NCBI GenBank assembly: GCA_001817215.1
Contig: MHHX01000007.1
Location: 24,244 to 60,575, forward strand
Direction of reading: 5' to 3'
Length of the DNA: 36,332 nucleotides
Source: Candidatus Brennerbacteria bacterium RIFOXYC1_FULL_41_11
GTDB taxonomy: Bacteria > Patescibacteriota > Minisyncoccia > UBA6257 > Brennerbacteraceae
Under the pieces are notes generated by a model. That model searched no databases and had not been told where the DNA came from. It was given only the letters and a program-made list of their open reading frames with translations. This document shows positions 17,008 through 26,326 of this stretch, in pieces (the stretch's first letter is position 1; each line of letters opens with the position of its first letter). Both the position numbers and the translations under genes were made by a program.

Positions 17008-18822
17008 ATGATTGATTTGCCTTTTTTCAAAAAAAATCAGCAAGCCGCCGCCTCGATAAGAACTATTGAGGAGCTGACTCAAGAAGAGCTTTATGAGAAG
17101 ACCAAAACTAATCTGCGTGATTTGATTACGCCGGTCGGACTTGAGGTTAACCCTTCGTTTTTGAAGTTTTCCGGCAAGCTGGTGAAAACTCTGTTTATTT
17201 TGAGCTACCCCAAAATCCTGTCTGTTGGCTGGCTTTCGCCGGTTGTGAATCTCAACCAGTCTGTTAATGTTTCAATATTTTTTCATCCGATGGATACGGA
17301 AAAAGTTTTGAAAAATCTCAGAAAACGCGCCACTCAGCTTGAAGCCCAGATGCTTGAAGAGCAGGAAAGGGGATTGGTCAGAAACGTGCTTCTGGAAACA
17401 GCGATTTCTGATATTGAGGGTTTGCGTGATTCTTTGGTTCAGGGCCGGGACAAAATGTTTTACATTGCGGTTTATTTAACGATCATCGCCAATACCGAAG
17501 AAGAAATGTCTCAGATTGAAAATAATCTGGTCTCGATGTTCGGCCAGAAAATGATAGATCTGAAACCGGCGATTTTCCGTCAGTTTGAGGCATATGAATC
17601 AAATTTGCCGATCGGGCTTGATCTTCTGGATACAAGAACGCCATTGAATATTGGTCCGGCTTCGACATTTTTTCCCTTCATCTCTTCGAATTTAATACAA
17701 GATGATGGCATTTTTTACGGCATGAACATGCAAAACTCCACGCCGGTGATTTTTGACCGGTTTTCGCTGGAAAACTCCAACTGTGTGATCTTTGCTAAAT
17801 CAGGTTCGGGAAAGTCTTATTTCACCAAGCTTGACATTATCCGTCATTTGATGAAGGGAGTCGACGTGATTGTTGTTGATCCGGAAAACGAGTACAAACA
17901 CCTGGCTGAATCTTTTGGCGGTAGTTTTTTCAGGATTTCGATTCAATCAGAAGATCACATGAATCCTTTTGACCTCTCAACTATTGGCGAAGACGAAGAT
18001 CCGATCACGGCTTTCAGAGAGCATATTCTTGACATTATTGGTTTGGTTAAAGTGATGGTTGGCGAATTAAAACCCGAAGAAGAAGCGATTTTGGATCAAG
18101 CTATCAAGCAGACGTATGCTTCCCGCGATATCACTGCCGACACGCCGTTTTTCGGCAAAGAACCGCCGATTCTCGAAGACCTAGAATCGGTTTTGCGGAC
18201 CATGGAGGGCGGAGTTTCCTTGGCGGATAAGCTTTATAAATACACTAAAGGCACTTTTTCCGGATTTATCAATCAACCAACCACGGTTGATATGAACAAT
18301 CGTTTGTCGGTTTTTTCGATTCGTGACCTTGATGAGGAATTGAGGCCGGTGGCGATGTATATTATTCTAGGCCATATCTGGAACCTGATTCGTCGGGAAA
18401 AGAAAAAGAGACTGTTGATTATCGACGAGGCCTGGTGGTTGATGAAAAACAATGACGGCGCTAACTTTTTGCTGTCGATGGCGAAAAGAGCCAGGAAATA
18501 TTTTTTGGGGGTGACGACAATCACTCAGGATGTTGATGACTTTTTGAAGTCTCCTTACGGCAAACCGATCATCACCAATTCGTCAATGCAGTTTTTAATG
18601 AAACAGGCTTCTGCCGCGATCAGTTCTCTGGCGCAGGCGTTCACACTGACACCGCCGGAAGTGGATGTTTTGATGAACCTATCTATCGGTGAGGGTCTTT
18701 TGTTTGCCGGGCCAAAGCACTTGATTCTGCGGGTTATGGCGTCTTACACCGAAGATCAGGTGATTACTACCAATCCGGAACAGCTTTTGAAGATCCAGAA
18801 AGCTAAAGAACAAGCCGGATAA
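17008..18822 (+). CDS. virB4: VirB4-family T4SS ATPase
   Basis: 604 aa; Walker A FAKSGSGKSYFTKL, Walker B LLIIDEAWWLM, VVDPENEYKHLAESFGG. Confidence 0.93.
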   Translation: MIDLPFFKKNQQAAASIRTIEELTQEELYEKTKTNLRDLITPVGLEVNPSFLKFSGKLVKTLFILSYPKILSVGWLSPVVNLNQSVNVSIFFHPMDTEKVLKNLRKRATQLEAQMLEEQERGLVRNVLLETAISDIEGLRDSLVQGRDKMFYIAVYLTIIANTEEEMSQIENNLVSMFGQKMIDLKPAIFRQFEAYESNLPIGLDLLDTRTPLNIGPASTFFPFISSNLIQDDGIFYGMNMQNSTPVIFDRFSLENSNCVIFAKSGSGKSYFTKLDIIRHLMKGVDVIVVDPENEYKHLAESFGGSFFRISIQSEDHMNPFDLSTIGEDEDPITAFREHILDIIGLVKVMVGELKPEEEAILDQAIKQTYASRDITADTPFFGKEPPILEDLESVLRTMEGGVSLADKLYKYTKGTFSGFINQPTTVDMNNRLSVFSIRDLDEELRPVAMYIILGHIWNLIRREKKKRLLIIDEAWWLMKNNDGANFLLSMAKRARKYFLGVTTITQDVDDFLKSPYGKPIITNSSMQFLMKQASAAISSLAQAFTLTPPEVDVLMNLSIGEGLLFAGPKHLILRVMASYTEDQVITTNPEQLLKIQKAKEQAG

Positions 18823-18840
18823 AATAAATTCTTTACGAAA

Positions 18841-19362
18841 ATGGACGAGGCTATTTCTGCGACAAAACCCAAAAGATCAACTGGTAATGGTTTAAAAGAT
18901 AAGGCCGGAAAACTTGTTCGTGAAAAAAAACCGCAATGGGAAAAAGATGTTGCCGGTTATCTTCAAGAAGATTCGAAACCGATGAGCATTGGCGTTTTGA
19001 TTATTCTTGTTTCTATCGCCGCGTTGCTTGACCTTGTTGATTTATTGGATTTCACTGGCTTTGGCGCGATTATTGTCGCGGTCATAAGTTTTTGTTTGGG
19101 CGCGGCCTTTTTCTTTGCTTTTTATATTTTCGATCCGGAGACGAAGCTATCATCTACCAGAAGCCTGGTGGTCAAGGCAGCTGCCTATACTGCTGAACTG
19201 ATTCCGGGCATTGGTATTTTGCCGATTAATATCTTGATCGTGGTTTATGCTTATTTGAAATCTCAGCCGAAGTTTAAAAAAGAGGTTGATAAAGTTTTTC
19301 AAGCAACAGAAACCGGAAAAAGAGTGATGGGTGCGGCACAAAAGCTAAAAAAATTTGTTTGA
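18841..19362 (+). CDS. Membrane protein of unknown function
   Basis: 173 aa; hydrophobic helices (IGVLIILVSIAALLDLVDLL; IIVAVISFCLGAAFFFAFYIF). Confidence 0.75.
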   Translation: MDEAISATKPKRSTGNGLKDKAGKLVREKKPQWEKDVAGYLQEDSKPMSIGVLIILVSIAALLDLVDLLDFTGFGAIIVAVISFCLGAAFFFAFYIFDPETKLSSTRSLVVKAAAYTAELIPGIGILPINILIVVYAYLKSQPKFKKEVDKVFQATETGKRVMGAAQKLKKFV

Positions 19363-19412
19363 AACATATTCTTACTGGAAAAACCTTGTTTTTAGAGATA
19401 AAATTATAATAT

Positions 19413-20153
19413 ATGAGAGGTTTTAGATTCTTTTTCTTTATATTCTTGCTGTTAATTTTTGGCTTTCAATCATCAGCTGGGATTGCTTTTGCGGCTGACT
19501 TTATTTTGGTTGATTTACAGACAAACAATTACTCTCCGGACGGTTACTCTGCTTTCGCCAAAAACTCTGTTCTGCCAGGATCAAAAATAAAGTTCACGAT
19601 TAATTATTTTAAAAATATGGGCGCGGGAAATTTTTCTCCGGTATCGCTTGAAAATTACCGCGTTCGCTGGTTCCATAAAGATTACAATATCGTTGATGTT
19701 CAGGGAGCCAAAACTTTGGATTACACGATTAATAAGTTCTCCAAAGACAGAAGCCTTGTTTTTTTGATTCAGGTCTCGGACAAAAGCGGGACAGTTTTGG
19801 TGCAAAAAGATCTGACGATTCCGATTAAGAAAAATCCCGAACTGACTTTTCATAGGCTTATCGACAACAAGGTCTCTTTTTACAACGAGCCAGAAAATAC
19901 ATTTTCCGGTGTTTCGGGTCAAGAAATCAACGTTTTTGTGAAGCCGTATTTTTTTAATATTAAAAGTCTTTCCGAGCTTAATTTTCAGTGGTACTATCGT
20001 TTAGATAAGATTCAAAATCCTGAAAGCAGAAAATATATTTTCCAAGCCAAACTACCGCAGGCAAAGATCAAAGATCTTTTTTCTGTTTTTGTCCAAAATT
20101 CAAAAGCCGAGCTGGAGTTCGTCAAAATTCCGTTTTATTTATCGACTCTTTAA
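19413..20153 (+). CDS. Exported protein of unknown function
   Basis: 246 aa; signal peptide-like FFFFIFLLLIFGFQSSAGIAFAAD; beta-rich remainder. Confidence 0.75.
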   Translation: MRGFRFFFFIFLLLIFGFQSSAGIAFAADFILVDLQTNNYSPDGYSAFAKNSVLPGSKIKFTINYFKNMGAGNFSPVSLENYRVRWFHKDYNIVDVQGAKTLDYTINKFSKDRSLVFLIQVSDKSGTVLVQKDLTIPIKKNPELTFHRLIDNKVSFYNEPENTFSGVSGQEINVFVKPYFFNIKSLSELNFQWYYRLDKIQNPESRKYIFQAKLPQAKIKDLFSVFVQNSKAELEFVKIPFYLSTL

Positions 20154-20155
20154 TT

Positions 20156-21850
20156 ATGAAAAGTTTAAAAAACTCTTGGGCAAAGTATTTGGTTGTTTTG
20201 CTTGTCTGTGTTTTTGGATTGTTTATTGTCAATCGAATAGGTTTTGCCGTTTTTGAATGGGAAGTGCCGTTGCCGCTAACGCCCCAAGGTCAAGCCCTGG
20301 ATAACCCCACCATAGATAGTTTGTTTTTATATATTTATAATTTTGGCTTGGGCTTAGGCGCGGTTTTGGCTTTTATTAGGCTCACTATGGCTGGCATTGC
20401 CTGGGGATCGCAAAATGCCGGTATTGGCGCCAAGGCTGATGCCATGGAGATCATTAAAAACGCTATTTTCGGTCTTTTGTTGCTTTTGTTCTCATGGGTG
20501 ATTTTGAATACGATTAACCCGCAGTTGGTTAGTCCGAACGTCTCGGTTTTGGACAAGAACACTGGACAGTCAATCAAGGGAGATTCTCCGACCCAGTTGA
20601 CCGCGGCTTTTAAATGGCCGTCGAAAAGAGGCATTGGTTCGGCCCTTCAACATGTTAGTCAATTCTTGATCAAAGTAAAGCCGGATATTATTGAAAAACT
20701 TGAGTATGCTTTTAACCTTCGGAAAATACTAATCTGTCCGACACTAAACTCAAGTCTTGACGAGGTTTGCGCCAAAGATTGTACTCGGGCTAATTTTCCG
20801 TGTGATTATTATCAAGCAAAGTGTTCGGGACAGGAGCCGCCGAACATTGTTCCCGGCTGTCCCCTGCCAGAAGATCCAATGTGTATTGACGCTAAAACTG
20901 GTCTACCAATGACTGAGGCGCAGTTTTGCATGTTGGTTTGGGATTGGTTTCCAATGTTCCCGGATCTTAGTTGCGGGTCTTATTTGAAAAACAGTATGGA
21001 TGCGGTTCTTCCTGGCAACAATCTGAATGGCTACAAGGAGTATATCAAACAGGCGGGGGCATACTTTGGTATTGATCCGAGGATTATTGCCACTTTGATG
21101 ACAAGCGAAAGCGAAGAACTTGTGCCACGGCTTTTAACTGCTCAGCAGGTTGAAGATTTTGCTGCTCCGGGAGGATATATTAACGTTGTCAGGCAGAGAT
21201 CCGGTCAAGGAAAGAAAGAGCACATTGAAACTTGGTGCGATCCGAACTGGGCTGGCGCCACGGGACATGTTTCTATCACAATAAAATCATGCAACATCAC
21301 GGGTACTCCGGCGCAAAAATGCACCTGGGATTCTTATTGTAAGTTCCGAGGCGCCGCTAACAATATCCGCGACAATGACTGGACATACAAACCGAATCCG
21401 TCAAATATTCTCGATGGTTTTGCCATGACGGCCAAGATTTCAAGATGGATCATGGATGGCGAAGGCATTCCCAATGGGCTTTTAAATGATACTCTTCATT
21501 ATAAAGTATGGAACTTTAGCAGTTGTCCAAATCGCGAAGAGCTTTTGATGTGGAAGCCGCCAATTATGAATCCGATTGTTTTTTACGCGATTGGCCATGT
21601 TTATTACGGTGACTCGATCAGTGATAATGGTTTGGTGCCGAGATTTCTTGATTCTTCTCAGCTCGAAATTGACACTTCCGGACTTGGTGATTGGATACTC
21701 GTTAATTATGAAAAAATTACGAAAGTCAGGAATTTATTCGCCTTGCTCTGGGCTAATGCTGGTTTGGGCGAGTATAAACCAACCGAGTCATCAACCACGC
21801 CGACTGTCGGTGATTTCTTGTGGTGGTATTATGATACACATAGCAGCTAG
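20156..21850 (+). CDS. VirB2/TrbC-like TM pair fused to lytic transglycosylase-like domain
   Basis: 564 aa; TM pair with KADAMEIIKNAIFGLLLLLFSWVILNTINPQLV; C-term AYFGIDPRIIATLMTSES, NPSNILDGFAMTAKISRWI, IGHVYYGD resemble SLT/MltB-type motifs. Confidence 0.7.
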   Translation: MKSLKNSWAKYLVVLLVCVFGLFIVNRIGFAVFEWEVPLPLTPQGQALDNPTIDSLFLYIYNFGLGLGAVLAFIRLTMAGIAWGSQNAGIGAKADAMEIIKNAIFGLLLLLFSWVILNTINPQLVSPNVSVLDKNTGQSIKGDSPTQLTAAFKWPSKRGIGSALQHVSQFLIKVKPDIIEKLEYAFNLRKILICPTLNSSLDEVCAKDCTRANFPCDYYQAKCSGQEPPNIVPGCPLPEDPMCIDAKTGLPMTEAQFCMLVWDWFPMFPDLSCGSYLKNSMDAVLPGNNLNGYKEYIKQAGAYFGIDPRIIATLMTSESEELVPRLLTAQQVEDFAAPGGYINVVRQRSGQGKKEHIETWCDPNWAGATGHVSITIKSCNITGTPAQKCTWDSYCKFRGAANNIRDNDWTYKPNPSNILDGFAMTAKISRWIMDGEGIPNGLLNDTLHYKVWNFSSCPNREELLMWKPPIMNPIVFYAIGHVYYGDSISDNGLVPRFLDSSQLEIDTSGLGDWILVNYEKITKVRNLFALLWANAGLGEYKPTESSTTPTVGDFLWWYYDTHSS

Positions 21851-23020
21851 ATGAGAAAAAATACTCTACTTATTATTGTCTTTGTTTTTTTGTTGGTTGG
21901 CATTGTGGTCGGCTGGATCTTCTTTTTCAGGAGTCGGAATAGTGAAAATAATGAACCAGTTCCGGGATTTTCTATGTTACCGACAAACAACTCGGCAATC
22001 AGCCCGAAGACTGAGGTTTCCTCAGCGCCAATTCCTCAATTCTTGAAGCTTTGGGACGGCGAAGTTGCTTCTCCGGCGATTGCTTCAAAAACCATTGTTT
22101 TTTTCGATAAAACTCACGGTGTTTTCAGGTCTTTGCTTCCTTTGCTTGATGTTTTTAAAGAAGGTAAACTTTCAGAAACTGTTTTTTCCAACACTTTTTC
22201 TATTGTTTTGTCGCCGAATTATAAAATGTCCTTGATTGGTCTCTATCAGGGCCAAACAAAGCGCTTTGCGGTTTTTGATTTTCAACAAAATCTCAGTCGT
22301 CTTTTGCCCGAGTTTGTTAAAGACGCTGCCTGGTCTTCTGACAGTAATCAGCTTTTGATTAATCACTTTGAGCCGCAACAGGAAACATTCTACTTTTCAA
22401 CTGCCAACATTGACGGCACAAAAGAATCAAAAATTCTTGAGATCAGGCTCACTGATGCCGTGATGTTTTATGCGCCCAAAAGTGCAATTCTTTTTTATCA
22501 AAAACCCGCTCCAGACCTGCCATCGGAAAGATTTTTTAACTTTGATCTGAAGACAAAAAAACTTACAGTTGTTGACCCGACCTCGATCGGTCCGAATATT
22601 GGTGGATTTGGTTTTGATATGTTGCCGTCTCCAAGCGGTGAGAGTATTATTTTTTCTTCGACCGATCAAACCGGATCCAAGCTCAGCACTTTTGTTTTTA
22701 ACCTTAAAACAAACCGTATTGTTTCAACAAAGTTTTCTACCTTGGTTCAGAAGTGTGCGTGGACAGCTGATTCAGAAGAGATTATCTGCGCTTATTCGTC
22801 GCAGATCACTCAGGCCTCGGGATTGCCTTTCGAATACTGGAAAGGCAAAATTCAGAGCAATGATTCATTCGCTAAATTTAATCTCAGAACCGGCGAGATG
22901 AAGATCTACGCCGTTAATTCCGGTTATGATGCCATCAGCTTAGCGATCAGCCCGGAAAAAGACTTCGTTGTTTTTGTTAGCCAGGCGGATCAAGCTCTTT
23001 ACCGGATGAGTTTAAAATAA
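21851..23020 (+). CDS. Membrane-anchored beta-propeller-like (TolB/WD40-like) protein
   Basis: 389 aa; N-terminal TM anchor; repeats such as AAWSSDSNQLLI, LPSPSGESIIFSS, CAWTADSEEIICA, LAISPEKDFVVFVS. Confidence 0.75.
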   Translation: MRKNTLLIIVFVFLLVGIVVGWIFFFRSRNSENNEPVPGFSMLPTNNSAISPKTEVSSAPIPQFLKLWDGEVASPAIASKTIVFFDKTHGVFRSLLPLLDVFKEGKLSETVFSNTFSIVLSPNYKMSLIGLYQGQTKRFAVFDFQQNLSRLLPEFVKDAAWSSDSNQLLINHFEPQQETFYFSTANIDGTKESKILEIRLTDAVMFYAPKSAILFYQKPAPDLPSERFFNFDLKTKKLTVVDPTSIGPNIGGFGFDMLPSPSGESIIFSSTDQTGSKLSTFVFNLKTNRIVSTKFSTLVQKCAWTADSEEIICAYSSQITQASGLPFEYWKGKIQSNDSFAKFNLRTGEMKIYAVNSGYDAISLAISPEKDFVVFVSQADQALYRMSLK

Positions 23021-23412
23021 TGATTTCTGAAACCGGCAAGATAGGAGAAGGGCTTGCGGTTGATTATTTAAAATCAGAAGGCTTTAAGATTCTTGAAAAG
23101 AACTTCCGAACGAAGTTTGGTGAGCTTGATATTGTTTGTAAAAAAGGGAAACTATTGGTTTTCGTTGAGGTCAAAGCGGCTGTCTCTGGTCCATTGACCC
23201 ACGATTGTAAATCAGTAGGCAACGAAGTTTTTCAGCCTGAACAACATTTTACAAAACAAAAAATCACTCGATTAAAAAGAGCGGCTGAGATTTTTTTGAT
23301 AAAAAACAAACTGCCTTCAGATACGGAACAAAGGCTTGATCTGGCAGCGCTAGATCTGGACGAAGAGAAGAAGCTTTTGAATCTGCGTTATTATGAAAAT
23401 GTCACTGGATAA
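23020..23412 (+). CDS. YraN/UPF0102 family nuclease-like protein
   Basis: 130 aa; GKIGEGLAVDYLKSEGFKILEKNFRTKFGELDIVCKKGKLLVFVEVKA. Confidence 0.92.
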   Translation: MISETGKIGEGLAVDYLKSEGFKILEKNFRTKFGELDIVCKKGKLLVFVEVKAAVSGPLTHDCKSVGNEVFQPEQHFTKQKITRLKRAAEIFLIKNKLPSDTEQRLDLAALDLDEEKKLLNLRYYENVTG

Positions 23413-23434
23413 AGTTTCTTTTTTGACGTTGTTT

Positions 23435-24319
23435 TTATTTTCCCGATTCTTGAGCCAATATCGCTGCTCCAATGGCGCCGGCCCAGCGATCATCAACAGC
23501 CTTAGCGATCAGGAGTTTTTTCTTTGCTGTCGGTGAAAGAATGTGTTTTTTCGCAATTTCTTTAGTGGTTTTTATAAATAAAGGCCAGGCATGAACAATG
23601 CCACCGCCGAGAATAATAAGTTCCGGTTCGATCAGGTTGGAAATATTGGCGATGATCAAGCCGAGGTTGGTTCCAAATTCTTGCCAGATTTTTTTATGAT
23701 AACTACTGCCGGCTCTGGCGGCGTTTTCTGATTCGATCGGCAGGGTTTTTAGGTTTCGAAAAAAGCCACGACCAGAAAGTTTAGTTTCAAAGGTTTCCGG
23801 GTTGTTCGGATTGAAAATTGTTTGGCCGACCTCATAGGCAGAGCCGAAACTTCCAGTCATAATTTTCCCGTTGAAAAACCAACCACCACCGACGCCGGTT
23901 CCGAGCGTGATCATGAAGATTGAATTAATCTTATTATATTTTTTCGCTTCAAACCTCAAAGCCACTTTGGCGTCATTCGCGATGATTGGTTTGATTTTGT
24001 ATTTTTTCTCGATAATTTTCTCAAAATCAACTTCGTCCAAAGACTTGACCCTGCCGCCATCCTGAACCCTGCCGTTTTCAATCGGTCCCGGAAGGCCAAG
24101 CCCAATTTTTGAAGTTTGCTTGTCCCAGATTTCATCGATAACTGAAGAAAGGCTACTCAAAAACACTTCTTTGGTAATGATCTGTGCGTCATGGAGCTTT
24201 TCTGATTTTTTCAGAACCTCTCCGTTTTTCATAAGAACACCTCTTATCTTTGTGCCTCCGGCGTCAATGCCGATGGTCAATTTTTTTGAATTTTCTGTAT
24301 CTATTTTTTTCTTATCCAT
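23435..24319 (-). CDS. ROK-family sugar kinase
   Basis: 294 aa; IGIDAGGTKIRGVL, LPGPIENG, NDAKVALRFEA, TLGTGVGGGWFFNG, LGGGI. Confidence 0.92.
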   Translation of the reverse strand: MDKKKIDTENSKKLTIGIDAGGTKIRGVLMKNGEVLKKSEKLHDAQIITKEVFLSSLSSVIDEIWDKQTSKIGLGLPGPIENGRVQDGGRVKSLDEVDFEKIIEKKYKIKPIIANDAKVALRFEAKKYNKINSIFMITLGTGVGGGWFFNGKIMTGSFGSAYEVGQTIFNPNNPETFETKLSGRGFFRNLKTLPIESENAARAGSSYHKKIWQEFGTNLGLIIANISNLIEPELIILGGGIVHAWPLFIKTTKEIAKKHILSPTAKKKLLIAKAVDDRWAGAIGAAILAQESGK

Positions 24320-24339
24320 GATCTAAGTATATCACTTTT

Positions 24340-24379
24340 AAAGATAAACCCGCCTTGTAGGCGGGTTTATCTTTTTACC
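24340..24379. terminator. Hairpin between thrS and the ROK gene
   Basis: AAAGATAAACCCGCC ttgta GGCGGGTTTATCTTT (perfect 15-bp stem). U-tract is better on the plus strand, so thrS termination efficiency is uncertain. Confidence 0.7.
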
Positions 24380-26153
24380 TTACTTTTTCGTTTATTTCTT
24401 GTTTTAGTTTTTCAATCAATTGATTAATCTTCATTGCTCCCATGTCTTTTTGATTGTGGGCGCGTAGAGCCACTGATTCTGATTCGATCTCTCTATCGCC
24501 AATGACGGCCATATATGGAATTTTTTTCATCTCTGCATTTCTGATTCTTTTGGAAACAGATTCGTCGGGCCAAAGCTCGACGCGGATATTATTGTTTTTC
24601 AGCTGTTTTTGCAGATCCTCGGCGGCTTTTTGGTGTTTTTCGCCTAAAGGCATGACCACGATCTGGATCGGCGAAAGCCAAAGAGGGAAGGCTCCGGCAT
24701 AATGTTCAATCAAGATCATTAAAAATCTTTCTGGCGAGCCGACGATGGCGCGGTGGAGCATGATTGGTGTTTTTTCCTTGCCATCTTTATCCGCATAGAC
24801 CAGACCGAATCTTTGTGGTTGGACATAATCAATCTGAACAGTCGAGAGCTGGTGTTCTCTGTTAAGCGCATCCGTCGCAATCAAATCCATTTTTGGCGCG
24901 TAAAAAGCTGCTTCTCCCGGTCCATCGAAATACTCGATTTTGTTTCTTTTCATTATTTCCTCGGCCCATTTTTCAACTTTATCCCATGTTTTTGGATCGC
25001 CGAGATATTTTTCCGGATGTTTTGGGTCTCGGGTTGATAAACGGTATTTGTATTTTAAACCGAAAGTGGCCATGATCTGTTTTGTCATCTCCAATGCCAC
25101 ATCGATCTCATTGTCAACTTGATCTTCGCGGCAGAAAATATGGCAGTCATCTTGTGAAAAAGAACGGACTCGAGCGAGCCCGGAAAGTTCACCTGGTTTT
25201 TCGTCGCGGTAAAGCATGGCAAAGTCTGTGTATCTCAAAGGTAGGTCCCGATAGCTCCTTGGTCTTGAAGCATAGATCTGGGTATGTTGAGGACAGTTCA
25301 TTGGTTTCAAAAAAAACTCTTCTTCTGAATAGTTCGAAATGACCCTGAACATAGAGTCTTTGTATTTGTCGTAGTGCCCGGAGATTTTGAAAAGGTCAGC
25401 TTTGGCCACCTGCGGAGTCCATACCTGGGTGTAGTCTTGTTTCACCTGGGTCTCTTCGACATATTCATTAACCAAACGCCTGATTAATGTTCCGGCTGGA
25501 GTGTAGAGCGGGAATCCAGAGCCAACGAGATCCGAGAAGGTGAATAAATCCAGCTCTTTCCCAAGCTTTCTGTGGTCGCGTTTTTTCGCTTCTTCAATGT
25601 TATGCAGATAATCTTCAAGCTCTTTTTTTGCCGGGAAGCAAGTGCCATAGATTCTGGTCAACATTTTATTTTTTTCATCTCCGTGCCAATAGGCTCCGGC
25701 TAAAGACAAAAGTTTAAAAGCTTTGATCTCGCCGGTTGATTTGGCGTGCGGACCGGAACAAAGGTCTGTATCTTTATCACTCATGTGGAAAACTGAGACT
25801 TTTTCGCCGCGTTTTTGTATGTCTTCAATCCACTCAAGTTTGTAGGGATTATTTTTGAATATTTTTTTGGCATCTTCGGCAGAGATGGTTTCTTGGGTCA
25901 TAGGCAGGTCGGCAGAAATCAGTTGTTGCATCTCTTTTTCAATCTTCGGAAAATCGTCTTCAGTAACTTTCGAGTCTGAGTCGAAATCAAAGTAAAATCC
26001 GTCTTCGGTTGCGGGGCCCATAGCTTTTTTTAGTTTTGGGTAAATGTTTTGCATGGCAGTGTGCAAAACATGTTCGGCCGTGTGGCGTAAAGACCACAGT
26101 GCCCGCTCTTTTTCAGAGAGTTTTTCAAGTTTTTCGTCCAAAATTTGCGACAT
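24375..26153 (-). CDS. thrS: Threonyl-tRNA synthetase (no N-terminal TGS domain)
   Basis: 592 aa; HTAEHVLH and CSGPH editing motifs, FFLKPMNCPQH, LSGLARVRSFSQDDCHIFC; starts directly at the editing module. Confidence 0.97.
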   Translation of the reverse strand: MSQILDEKLEKLSEKERALWSLRHTAEHVLHTAMQNIYPKLKKAMGPATEDGFYFDFDSDSKVTEDDFPKIEKEMQQLISADLPMTQETISAEDAKKIFKNNPYKLEWIEDIQKRGEKVSVFHMSDKDTDLCSGPHAKSTGEIKAFKLLSLAGAYWHGDEKNKMLTRIYGTCFPAKKELEDYLHNIEEAKKRDHRKLGKELDLFTFSDLVGSGFPLYTPAGTLIRRLVNEYVEETQVKQDYTQVWTPQVAKADLFKISGHYDKYKDSMFRVISNYSEEEFFLKPMNCPQHTQIYASRPRSYRDLPLRYTDFAMLYRDEKPGELSGLARVRSFSQDDCHIFCREDQVDNEIDVALEMTKQIMATFGLKYKYRLSTRDPKHPEKYLGDPKTWDKVEKWAEEIMKRNKIEYFDGPGEAAFYAPKMDLIATDALNREHQLSTVQIDYVQPQRFGLVYADKDGKEKTPIMLHRAIVGSPERFLMILIEHYAGAFPLWLSPIQIVVMPLGEKHQKAAEDLQKQLKNNNIRVELWPDESVSKRIRNAEMKKIPYMAVIGDREIESESVALRAHNQKDMGAMKINQLIEKLKQEINEKVR

Positions 26154-26172
26154 AGTTTTTTATTTCACCGAA

Positions 26173-26190
26173 GTTCGTTAAATGACGAAC
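26173..26190 (-). promoter_or_regulatory. Hairpin between attenuator and thrS start
   Basis: GTTCGT-TAAATG-ACGAAC (plus strand), 20 nt upstream of thrS. Confidence 0.5.
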
Positions 26191-26222
26191 AAGGGCGGAT
26201 TGTTTATTTTAGCTTAATTAAT

Positions 26223-26249
26223 AAAAAATTGCTCCCTTTCGAGAGCAAT
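26223..26249 (-). terminator. thrS leader intrinsic terminator (attenuator)
   Basis: Minus strand: ATTGCTCTC GAAA GGGAGCAAT TTTTTATT; 9-bp stem (one G.U), GAAA tetraloop, U-tract. Confidence 0.9.
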
Positions 26250-26287
26250 CATCAACACCAACAACTACGCCTCGAAAGAGAAAATCC

Positions 26288-26320
26288 TTAAGAAGCAGTT
26301 GTTGTGGTTAATTGTTGCAT
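26288..26320 (-). CDS. thrS leader peptide MQQLTTTTAS*
   Basis: Minus strand: ATG CAA CAA TTA ACC ACA ACA ACT GCT TCT TAA; four consecutive Thr codons, followed by mutually exclusive RNA hairpins. Confidence 0.88.
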   Translation of the reverse strand: MQQLTTTTAS

Positions 26321-26326
26321 GGGTTT

